From contig NZ_FNYD01000005.1 in the NCBI RefSeq assembly GCF_900109035.1, forward strand, positions 62,001 through 126,000: a DNA stretch of 64,000 bases. The letters run 5' to 3'. How positions within the stretch are numbered: the stretch's first letter is position 1; each line of letters begins with the position of its first letter. A program made the translations under genes and the position numbers. Of the stretch, positions 56,027 through 64,000 are shown piece after piece. The stretch is from Cribrihabitans marinus (GTDB lineage Bacteria; Pseudomonadota; Alphaproteobacteria; Rhodobacterales; Rhodobacteraceae). The notes below the pieces were generated by a model. That model was given only the letters and a program-made list of their open reading frames with translations. It was not told where the DNA came from and ran no database searches.

Positions 56027-56863
56027 TCAGACAGGCTTGCGAAAAATCAGTTCGAAGGGGGCGATCAGCTCGGCCTTCACGCAGGCGACGTAGTTCCCCT
56101 GCTTCTCGGTCGCGGTGTCGGGCATCAGCAGATGCAGGCCCAGCGGCGGCGGGCCGCCGGCCGCCTCGACGCGGGCGGCAATCTCGCGGAAGAATTCCAG
56201 CGCGAAATCGCCCCGGTTGCGGATCGACTTGAAGATGAATCCCACCTCCTCGCCGGCCTCGACATAGTCCATCGCCGGCGCGACAAACGAGGTCTCGGCG
56301 GTCTCGGCCCAGGGGAAGGGAAAGGTCAGATCGCCATCCCCGCCCGCGCGCATGACGTCGAACAGGGCAAAGATCCCGCCCGGCGCCAGCACGCGGTTCA
56401 CCTCGGAGAACAGCTTTTGCTTGTCGGGCAGGTTCATGCCGACATGGAACATCGTCGCCACGTCCACGGTGTCCTCGACCAGCGGCAGGTCCAGCGCGCT
56501 GCCGCGCATCAAGGTGACCTTGTCGTCCAGCCCGACCATGCGGGTCAGTTCCTTGCCGACCTCGATGAAATGCGGTGTCAGATCGACACCGATGACCTGC
56601 GCGCCGGTGCGGGCCGCGATGTGGCGCGCCGTGCCGCCCAGACCGCAGCCGATATCCAGAACCCGCGTGCGCGGCCCGATCGGCAGCTGGTCCAGCAGGT
56701 CATCGGTGGCCAGGACGCCGCCGGTGTGGAACTCGTCCACCCCCTTGAGGTCCTCGGGCCCGGGCCGGTCCGGATCGGCCCCGGCCCGGCGCAACCCCTC
56801 ACGGATCCGGTCCAGCAGATCGTCCGTCGTGTAATGGGCGGCCACGTTCTTTTCCAGGCTCAT
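56027..56863 (-). CDS. SAM-dependent methyltransferase
   Basis: The 278-residue class I methyltransferase has motif I VLDIGCGLGGTARHIA and a GVDLTPHFIEVG acidic loop, and it resembles sarcosine/dimethylglycine-type small-molecule methyltransferases. The start at 56863 (MSLEKNVA) has a GGAGG site. It lies between preT and preA, 14 bases before preA, and is likely cotranscribed. Its substrate may be a pyrimidine or related amine, but nothing in the sequence identifies it. Confidence 0.88.
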   Translation of the reverse strand: MSLEKNVAAHYTTDDLLDRIREGLRRAGADPDRPGPEDLKGVDEFHTGGVLATDDLLDQLPIGPRTRVLDIGCGLGGTARHIAARTGAQVIGVDLTPHFIEVGKELTRMVGLDDKVTLMRGSALDLPLVEDTVDVATMFHVGMNLPDKQKLFSEVNRVLAPGGIFALFDVMRAGGDGDLTFPFPWAETAETSFVAPAMDYVEAGEEVGFIFKSIRNRGDFALEFFREIAARVEAAGGPPPLGLHLLMPDTATEKQGNYVACVKAELIAPFELIFRKPV

Positions 56864-56924
56864 CCGTCCGGCCTCCTGCACTGCGTGAGAGGCCAGTGTA
56901 ACAGGTTTCGCCGGTAGCCGCGCG

Positions 56925-58262
56925 TCAATCACCGGACAGGGCATCGTGGATGTCCATCGCCGCATCGCGCCCCTCGGCCACCGCGGTCACGGTCAGGTCC
57001 TCGCCGCCGGCGGCGCAATCGCCCCCGGCCCAGACGCCGGGCAACGATGTGCGGCCGCGGTCGTCGACGGCGATCTTGCGGCCGTCGAGTGCCAACGCAT
57101 CCGGCGCGCCCTGCAGGCTCTGGCCGATGGCCCGGAACACCTGGTCGGCGGGCAGGCGCAGCGTCTCGCCGGTGCCGGTCAGGCGGCCACCCTCGCTGCG
57201 CGTGTATTCCAGTTCGACCTGGGCCGCCGCGCCCTTGCCATGCACCGCGACCGGCCGGAGGTTGAACATCACCTTCACGCCTTTCGAGGCGGCAAGGTCC
57301 TGTTCGAACCGGCTGGCGCCCATCTCGTCGCGCGACCGGCGATAGGCCACGGTCACGTTCTCGGCGCCCAGCAGCTTGGACTGCACGGCGGCGTCGATGG
57401 CGGTCATGCCGCCACCGATCACCACCACGTTGCGCCCGACCGGCAGGCTGGACAGATCCTCGGCCTGCCGCAGTTCGGCGATGAAATCCACGGCGTCGCG
57501 CACACCGTCCCTGTCATCCCCGTCGACCGTCAGCGCATTGACCCCGGCCAGACCGATGGACAGGAACACCGCGTCATATTCGGCCTTCAGCGCCTCCAGG
57601 GTCAGCCCGTCGCCCAGAGCACGACCGGATTCCATCGTGATGCCGCCGATCTTCATTAACCAGTCGACCTCGCGCGCGGCGAAATCCTCGGTCGTCTTGT
57701 AGGCGGCGATGCCGAACTCGTTGAGGCCGCCGGGCTTTGGCTTGGCCTCGTGGATCACCACGTCATGCCCGAGCATGGCCAGCCGGTGCGCACAGGCCAG
57801 ACCCGCCGGCCCCGCCCCCACCACGGCCACGCGCTTGCCGGTTGGGGCCGCGCGGGTGAATGGGTGGATGTCCTGCGCCATCAGCGTGTCGGTGGCATAG
57901 CGTTGCAGCCGTCCGATCTCGACCGGCTTGCCCTCGGCCACCTCACGCACGCAGACCTCCTCGCACAGCGTCTCGGTCGGGCAGACCCGGGCGCACATGC
58001 CGCCCAGGATGTTCTGGTTTAGGATCGTCTCGGCCGCGCCCTCGGGATTGCCCGCCTGGATCTGCCGGATGAACAAGGGGATGTCGATATCGGTGGGACA
58101 CGCCGTCACGCAGGGCGCGTCGTGGCAGAAATAGCAGCGATCCGCCGCCACCGCCGCCTCATGCGGGGCATAGGCGGGATGCAGGTCGCCGAAATTCGCG
58201 GTCAGGTCTTCGCTGGAGAGCCGCCCGGCAACGATGCCAGGGGCCGTCTGGCCCTGTGCCAT
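56925..58262 (-). CDS. preT: NAD-dependent dihydropyrimidine dehydrogenase subunit PreT
   Basis: The 445-residue flavoprotein carries N-terminal Fe-S cysteines (CYFCHDAPCVTACP and GGMCARVCPTETLCEEVC), an FAD motif GAGPAGLACAHRLA and an NAD(P)-binding motif VIGGGMTAIDAA. It transfers electrons from NAD(P)H to PreA. The start at 58262 is supported by a GGGAG ribosome site. A weak RutR-type operator lies 58 bases upstream. Confidence 0.94.
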   Translation of the reverse strand: MAQGQTAPGIVAGRLSSEDLTANFGDLHPAYAPHEAAVAADRCYFCHDAPCVTACPTDIDIPLFIRQIQAGNPEGAAETILNQNILGGMCARVCPTETLCEEVCVREVAEGKPVEIGRLQRYATDTLMAQDIHPFTRAAPTGKRVAVVGAGPAGLACAHRLAMLGHDVVIHEAKPKPGGLNEFGIAAYKTTEDFAAREVDWLMKIGGITMESGRALGDGLTLEALKAEYDAVFLSIGLAGVNALTVDGDDRDGVRDAVDFIAELRQAEDLSSLPVGRNVVVIGGGMTAIDAAVQSKLLGAENVTVAYRRSRDEMGASRFEQDLAASKGVKVMFNLRPVAVHGKGAAAQVELEYTRSEGGRLTGTGETLRLPADQVFRAIGQSLQGAPDALALDGRKIAVDDRGRTSLPGVWAGGDCAAGGEDLTVTAVAEGRDAAMDIHDALSGD

Positions 58263-58319
58263 GTCTCTACTCCCTGTAGATATGTTCGTTCTTGCCACCC
58301 AGACTGCCACAACTGGATT

Positions 58320-58337
58320 TTTTATCAATTGGTAAAA
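58320..58337. promoter_or_regulatory. Weaker RutR-type operator upstream of preT
   Basis: Bases 58320-58337 contain TTTTATCA-AT-TGGTAAAA, which keeps 13 of 16 defined bases of the exact palindrome near the amidase gene and is itself nearly symmetric. It is 58 bases upstream of the preT start. The coincidence with a pyrimidine gene supports regulation by RutR. Confidence 0.6.
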
Positions 58338-58474
58338 TTTGGCACCGGACAGGTTTTTTCCGCCCCGATTGCAGAAGGCCCCGCGCCACGGTATGCCCCT
58401 GTTTTCAAACTGTTGTCTGGCCCGGCAGACCGACACTGGCCGAGTGAAAACGGATTCCCTGATGGCCAATCGCG

Positions 58475-58505
58475 CAGGTATCCGGATTTTTTATACCTGA
58501 ATCCG
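58475..58505 (+). promoter_or_regulatory. Interleaved inverted repeats in the nbaC leader
   Basis: CAGGTAT (58475-58481) pairs with ATACCTG (58493-58499), and CGGATT (58483-58488) pairs with AATCCG (58500-58505). The two pairings cannot form at once as simple hairpins. They could be two operator half-sites or alternative RNA hairpins before nbaC. Confidence 0.45.
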
Positions 58506-58547
58506 CATAATCGACTTGCCGCAGCGACCTGCCGGGCGCGACCCTGA

Positions 58548-59114
<567 letters not shown>

Positions 59115-59143
59115 TCCTCGCCTAAACTGCCAAAAAACAATGA

Positions 59144-60148
<1,005 letters not shown>

Positions 60149-60166
60149 GCCCGGCAACGGGGCAAG

Positions 60167-60194
60167 AACGGGCCGGGTTCCGCCCGGCCCGTTT
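60167..60194 (+). terminator. Hairpin between the TRAP binding-protein and small-permease genes
   Basis: AACGGGCCGGG (60167-60177), a 5-base loop and CCCGGCCCGTT (60183-60193) form an 11-base-pair stem followed by T. Such partial terminators in TRAP and ABC operons give more binding protein than permease. Confidence 0.7.
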
Positions 60195-60211
60195 CGCATG
60201 AAGGCCATCGC

Positions 60212-60754
60212 ATGCTGTATCGGGCATCCTCAATCTGGGCACGGGTGGAGATCACCGCCGCCGCGACGCTGGCGGCGTCGGTCACCGGTCTGATCCTGCT
60301 CAACGTGGTCACACGCGCGGCCGGCAACGCGATCTACTGGGTCGACGAGGCGGCGATCTATGCGATGGTCTGGATGACCGTCCTCGCCGCCTCGGCCGCG
60401 CTGCATTTCCGCAGCGCCATCGCCGTCACAGTGGTCAAGGAGATCCTGCCCCATCACGCCTGCCGCTGGCTCGACCGGTTCGTCGATCTGACCGCCTTCG
60501 TCTTCGCCTGCCTGATGGTGTGGATCTGCCTGCGCTGGTTCATGCCGCTGCAGCTGATGCAGACCGGCTGGGACGTGAAGGCGTTCCAGGGCCAGACTTT
60601 CAACTTCATCTATGCCGAGCCGACCAACACGCTGGGCCTGCCCAAGGTCTGGGTCTGGCTGGTGATGCCGCTCTTCACCCTGGGCGCGCTGCTGCATTCG
60701 GCGGCCAACCTGCTGCACCCCGAGGCCACGCCCCGGTCCGAGGGCGACGCATGA
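60212..60754 (+). CDS. TRAP transporter small permease subunit (DctQ type), second system
   Basis: The 180-residue protein has four membrane segments and WVDEAAIYAMVWMTVLAASAALHFRSAI, the DctQ core. It overlaps the large permease by 4 bases (ATGA). No unusual feature beyond a long loop between helices 3 and 4 that includes WDVKAFQGQTFNF. Confidence 0.9.
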   Translation: MLYRASSIWARVEITAAATLAASVTGLILLNVVTRAAGNAIYWVDEAAIYAMVWMTVLAASAALHFRSAIAVTVVKEILPHHACRWLDRFVDLTAFVFACLMVWICLRWFMPLQLMQTGWDVKAFQGQTFNFIYAEPTNTLGLPKVWVWLVMPLFTLGALLHSAANLLHPEATPRSEGDA

Positions 60755-62010
60755 CCCCTCTGGTCTTTCTTGTCCTGATGTTCGCCTCGGTGCCCATCGC
60801 GCTGGTGCTGGCGCTGACCGCGATGTGGTATGTGCAGGAAAGCGGCAACATCGTACTTTACGACAGCTTTGCCCAGCAAGTCTTTGCAGGAATTGAAAAT
60901 TACGGCCTGCTGGCCATCCCGCTCTTCATCCTGACCGGAGAGCTGATGAACGAGGGCGGCATGACCCAGCGGCTGGTGCGCGCCGCCCGCGTTTTTGTCG
61001 GCGGATTCCGTGGCGGGCTGGCCTATATCAACCTGCTGGCAAACATGTTCATGGCCGCCATCATCGGCTCGGCCGCCAGCCAGATCGCGGTGATGAGCCG
61101 GGCGATGGTGCCCGCGATGGTCAAGGAAGGCTATGACCCCGGTTTCGCCGCCGCCACCACCGCCGCGGGCGGGTTGCTGGCGCCGGTGATCCCGCCCTCG
61201 ATGCTGTTCGTGATCTACGGGGTGCTGGCGCAATTGCCAATCGGGGACATGTTCATCGCCGGCATCATCCCGGGCCTGATCCTGTCGGTGGCGTTTTTCG
61301 TGGTGATCGCGCTGGTGGGCTTCACGCAGAACTTCCCCAAGGGCGAATGGATGACCCTGGGCGCGGCGGCGCTGGCCTTGCGTGATGCCCTGCCGGCGGT
61401 GCTGATCCCCGTGGCCATCGTCGGCGGCATCATCTTCGGTATCGCCACCCCAACCGAAAGCGCCGCAGTCGCCTCGCTGATCGCGTTTGCCGTGGGCTGG
61501 GGCATCTATCGCGAGATCCGGCCCGGCCAGCTGGGCAAGCTCTTCGTGCGCACCGCCACCAATTCCTCGCTGGTGATCTTCATGATCGCCGCGGCCAACG
61601 TGTTCGGCTGGGTCGTGGTCTACGAGGAGTTGCCGCAGAAGCTGGCGGCCTTCATCACCACGCTTACCGAAAACCCGTTCCTGTTCCTGCTGATCGTCAA
61701 CCTGTGCCTGCTGGTGGTGGGGATGCTGATCGACGGGATCGCCGCGCTGATCCTGGTCACGCCGATCCTGCTGCCCATCGCGATGAACAGCTACGACATC
61801 AGCCCGTTCCAGTTCGGCGTGGTCATCAGCCTCAACCTCGTGCTCGGCCTGCTGACGCCGCCCGTGGGTGTGGGCCTCTACATCGCCTCGGCCATGTCGG
61901 GCGTGCGCCCGTTCCAGATCTTCGGCGCGCTCTGGCCGTTCCTGCTGGCGGTGTCGGTGGTGCTGATCCTGCTCAGCTATTTCCCCGCCCTCAGCACCGC
62001 GTTGATCTAG
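60751..62010 (+). CDS. TRAP transporter large permease subunit (DctM type), second system
   Basis: The 419-residue protein has about 12 membrane segments and DctM landmarks GGFRGGLAYINLLANMFMAAI, ASQIAVMSRAMVPAMVKEGY and GGLLAPVIPPSMLFV. It is the last gene of the plus-strand operon. It ends 2 bases before the convergent hypothetical gene. Confidence 0.94.
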   Translation: MTPLVFLVLMFASVPIALVLALTAMWYVQESGNIVLYDSFAQQVFAGIENYGLLAIPLFILTGELMNEGGMTQRLVRAARVFVGGFRGGLAYINLLANMFMAAIIGSAASQIAVMSRAMVPAMVKEGYDPGFAAATTAAGGLLAPVIPPSMLFVIYGVLAQLPIGDMFIAGIIPGLILSVAFFVVIALVGFTQNFPKGEWMTLGAAALALRDALPAVLIPVAIVGGIIFGIATPTESAAVASLIAFAVGWGIYREIRPGQLGKLFVRTATNSSLVIFMIAAANVFGWVVVYEELPQKLAAFITTLTENPFLFLLIVNLCLLVVGMLIDGIAALILVTPILLPIAMNSYDISPFQFGVVISLNLVLGLLTPPVGVGLYIASAMSGVRPFQIFGALWPFLLAVSVVLILLSYFPALSTALI

Positions 62011-62012
62011 TC

Positions 62013-62294
62013 TCAGAACCGGAACATCGCGCCCTCGGCGATCCGCCCGAGGACCACCGGCCGAAGCTCCTGCGGCACGAGGGCGGGCGGCGGGAGCGCG
62101 GTCCGGCCGGACAAGCGTGGCGGTGTAACCCGCGAGATTCGCGGTAAATTCGCCTCTTCAGCCGGAACCGGCAGCGCACCGCCCGCGCGATCTGCCGCGC
62201 CGCTGAACCACGGCACGAACAGCGCCGCCAGAACGGTCAGGGCAATCACGGCGACCGGACGCATGACCGGTTCGGGGTCTTTGTCGGCGGTCAT
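62013..62294 (-). CDS. Small hypothetical membrane-anchored protein
   Basis: The 93-residue protein has one hydrophobic segment (VMRPVAVIALTVLAALFVPWF) followed by a Pro-rich extracytoplasmic region. A GGGAGG ribosome site supports the start. It shares no family I recognise and lies 61 bases after the next minus-strand gene. Confidence 0.65.
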   Translation of the reverse strand: MTADKDPEPVMRPVAVIALTVLAALFVPWFSGAADRAGGALPVPAEEANLPRISRVTPPRLSGRTALPPPALVPQELRPVVLGRIAEGAMFRF

Positions 62295-62355
62295 TCACAC
62301 GCCTCCCTCTCCTGGGGTTGCGGTCCGCCTGCGTGTCTGCCTCGGCCGGTCGTCG

Positions 62356-62892
62356 TCAGGGCATGAGCACCGCCTGACGTTCGAACCGGGCCTGCTCCTC
62401 ACTCAAGTCGTCGAAGGTTAAGATCACGTCAACAACGGCCACCGAGCCCGGCGCGTAGCTGCGGAACGGCAGGCCGTCCTCCTCGAGGATCATGTTGGGC
62501 GCCGGCTGGTCCTCGCGGCAGGGCGGCAGGGGCCAGGGCTCGGGCGGGGCGCCGTTGACGCCGATGCGCATCTGCACCAGCCCGCAGCGCCACGACCAGA
62601 GTTGCGTCACATAGAGCAGGTCCTGCCCGTCATATTCGCGCACGGCGATCCAGTTTGCACGGGTGGCCGCCAGGATCGGGCGCACCTCGGTCGCGGTGGT
62701 GAACTTGCCGCTGGGCACCTGCGGCTCGGCCACCAGCTGCGGCGCGGGGGCCAGGAACGCAGGCGGTGCGGGCGCCTCCTCCGGCGCCAGAAAGGCCGGC
62801 GGCGCGGCGGCCGCCTGCGGGGCGGCCGGCCCACCCGATGAGCCTGCCGCCGCGCTGGCTGCCGCCACCATGACAAGAAAGAAATCCAACAT
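62356..62892 (-). CDS. Hypothetical secreted or membrane-anchored protein with Ala/Pro repeats
   Basis: The 178-residue protein starts at MLDFFLVM (GGAGG upstream). An N-terminal hydrophobic segment is followed by an Ala/Pro-rich linker in which PPAFLAP appears twice, and a C-terminal domain of about 115 residues with a WSWRCGLVQMRIGVNGAPPEPW segment and two cysteines. Function is unknown. It is divergent from the glycosyltransferase-like gene. Confidence 0.72.
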   Translation of the reverse strand: MLDFFLVMVAAASAAAGSSGGPAAPQAAAAPPAFLAPEEAPAPPAFLAPAPQLVAEPQVPSGKFTTATEVRPILAATRANWIAVREYDGQDLLYVTQLWSWRCGLVQMRIGVNGAPPEPWPLPPCREDQPAPNMILEEDGLPFRSYAPGSVAVVDVILTFDDLSEEQARFERQAVLMP

Positions 62893-63010
62893 CGCAATGC
62901 CTCCATCGAAATTCCGCGCCGAAATCGGGGTTTTCGTGCACAGGCCCCTGTGCCTATAGTGCCCGCAAACGGCAGTCGCCGCAGCAAAAACGATGCGGCC
63001 GGGACGGAAA

Positions 63011-64000
63011 ATGGCAGCGAAACGGGCACGCCCCCACCCTTTCAACATCGTGATCGTGGGCCAGAACAACCGCCTGCAATACGAGGCGCTGCTGTTCGCC
63101 GCCTCGCTGCGCCATGCCGCGCCCGACTTTGCCGGGCGCCTGCTGGTCGCGGTGCCGCAGCCCGGCCCGCTCTGGCCGTCGGACCCGTCGATCCGCAATA
63201 CCGAGCTGCTGGCCGCGCTCGACCGGCTGGGGGCCGAGATCGTGCCCTTCGACAACACGGTGTTCGGCGCGGACTATCCCCAGGGCAACAAGATCGAGGC
63301 GCTTCTGGCCCTGCCCGAGGGCGAGCCCTTCGTGTTCTTCGACACCGACACGCTGATCACCGGCGACATCGCGCGAGTGCCTTTCGATTTCGACCGTCCC
63401 ACCGCATCGCTCAAGCGCGAGGGCACCTGGCCGGAACCCACGCTTTACGGGCCGGGATACGCGCAGATCTGGAAATCTCTCTACGACCGGTTCGGGCTGG
63501 AATTCGAAAGCTCGCTGGACCTGGACCAGCCCGACGAATACTGGGCGCGCTACCTCTATTTCAACGCCGGCTGGTTCTTCTACCGTTGCCCCCGTGCCTT
63601 CGGGCACCGCTTCCTGGACTACGCTCGCGAGATCCGCGACGACCCGCCGGCGGAACTGATCTGCCAGAACCTCGACCCTTGGCTCGACCAGGTGGCCCTG
63701 CCGCTGGTGATCCATTCCTTCGGCGGCGGCCGAGACCCCCTGCCCGCGCAGGCGCTGGACGGCGATGTCAGCTGCCACTACCGCCTGTTTCCGCTGCTCT
63801 ACGCGCGCGAGGACGACCGCGTGGTCGAGATGCTGGAGACGGTGGCCGCGCCGAACTGGATCAAGAAGGTGCTCAAGCAATACGAGCCGATCCGCAAACT
63901 GGTGTTGCAGCGCAAGGGCGAGCGGGTGCGCGCGCTGTTCGACCAGGCGAACCTGCCCCGCCGCGAACAGGCGATCCGCAACCGCATCAAGTCCGCGGGT
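63011..64000 (+). CDS. Glycosyltransferase-like protein (3' end outside window)
   Basis: The frame is open from the ATG at 63011 to the window end, giving 330 visible residues. It has no signal peptide. FFDTDTLITGD near residue 113 is a DxD-type metal-binding motif of GT-A nucleotide-sugar transferases, and YLYFNAGWFFYRCP is typical of GT8-like and related families. Substrate and product are unknown. The stop is not in the window. Confidence 0.75.
   Translation, partial: MAAKRARPHPFNIVIVGQNNRLQYEALLFAASLRHAAPDFAGRLLVAVPQPGPLWPSDPSIRNTELLAALDRLGAEIVPFDNTVFGADYPQGNKIEALLALPEGEPFVFFDTDTLITGDIARVPFDFDRPTASLKREGTWPEPTLYGPGYAQIWKSLYDRFGLEFESSLDLDQPDEYWARYLYFNAGWFFYRCPRAFGHRFLDYAREIRDDPPAELICQNLDPWLDQVALPLVIHSFGGGRDPLPAQALDGDVSCHYRLFPLLYAREDDRVVEMLETVAAPNWIKKVLKQYEPIRKLVLQRKGERVRALFDQANLPRREQAIRNRIKSAG

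Noticed and set aside
58475-58505. A true H-type RNA pseudoknot before nbaC
   Set aside because: The second stem would follow the first with no connecting bases, which cannot span the 7-base-pair stem. Alternative hairpins or operators are more likely.

Overview
The window is about 68% GC, densely coded and mostly in operons. Gene content points to a Rhodobacteraceae (Roseobacter-group) alphaproteobacterium: two TRAP transporters, a membrane formate dehydrogenase with its accessory genes, a SAM methyltransferase-decorated pyrimidine catabolic cluster, and family-typical intergenic hairpins. This is inference from gene families and style, not from a marker gene. I found no rRNA, tRNA, CRISPR array, insertion sequence or phage.

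Layout. (1) 1-6157, minus strand: a TRAP uptake operon with an MmcQ/YjbR protein, a diaminopropionate-ammonia-lyase-like PLP enzyme, an M24 hydrolase and an Asp/Glu-racemase-like protein running off the left edge. It looks like a catabolic operon for a modified amino acid, with unknown substrate. (2) 6158-15504, plus strand: acetate metabolism and uptake (acetyl-CoA synthetase, an adjacent adenylate kinase, a DUF4212/SSS symporter pair), then a cNMP/CBS/DUF294 protein and a membrane PAS-exonuclease fusion. A repeat-rich AT island precedes acs. (3) 15594-27907: housekeeping and DNA genes, namely a flavin reductase, polA, a small zinc protein, an orphan ABC ATPase, a DUF1203 gene, a solitary dnaE2 with a possible LexA box, and gpmI-envC-ctpA. 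(4) 28133-30080: a LysR / atypical SDR / small membrane protein module that looks inserted. (5) 30238-43972: the formate dehydrogenase locus. fdhA, fdhB and fdhC sit with a TorD-type chaperone, a small Tat-motif protein, DUF3305, DUF3306, a poly-ferredoxin, a monohaem cytochrome, a WD40-cytochrome c fusion, and a minus-strand group (DUF6505-like, biotin/lipoate-ligase-like, Mrp ATPase, small DUF).

(6) 44139-58262: reductive pyrimidine degradation. PreT and PreA reduce uracil or thymine, HydA opens the ring and the M20 amidase removes the carbamoyl group. An NMT1-type ABC transporter, a PLP decarboxylase, a methyltransferase, a GIY-YIG gene and an MFS gene sit among them. A RutR-like TetR regulator is encoded next to a perfect palindrome matching the RutR consensus, and a weaker copy precedes preT, so one regulator probably controls both arms. 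(7) 58572-62010, plus strand: 3-hydroxyanthranilate dioxygenase followed by a second TRAP transporter. (8) 62013-64000: two small envelope proteins of unknown function and a glycosyltransferase-like gene that continues past the right edge.

The most promising candidates for undescribed biology are the first TRAP/M24/racemase operon, the DUF294 plus membrane PAS-exonuclease pair, the WD40-cytochrome fusion of the formate dehydrogenase locus, and two families of intergenic repeats (a palindrome family around the GIY-YIG gene and a dispersed TATTT-containing element after stop codons).
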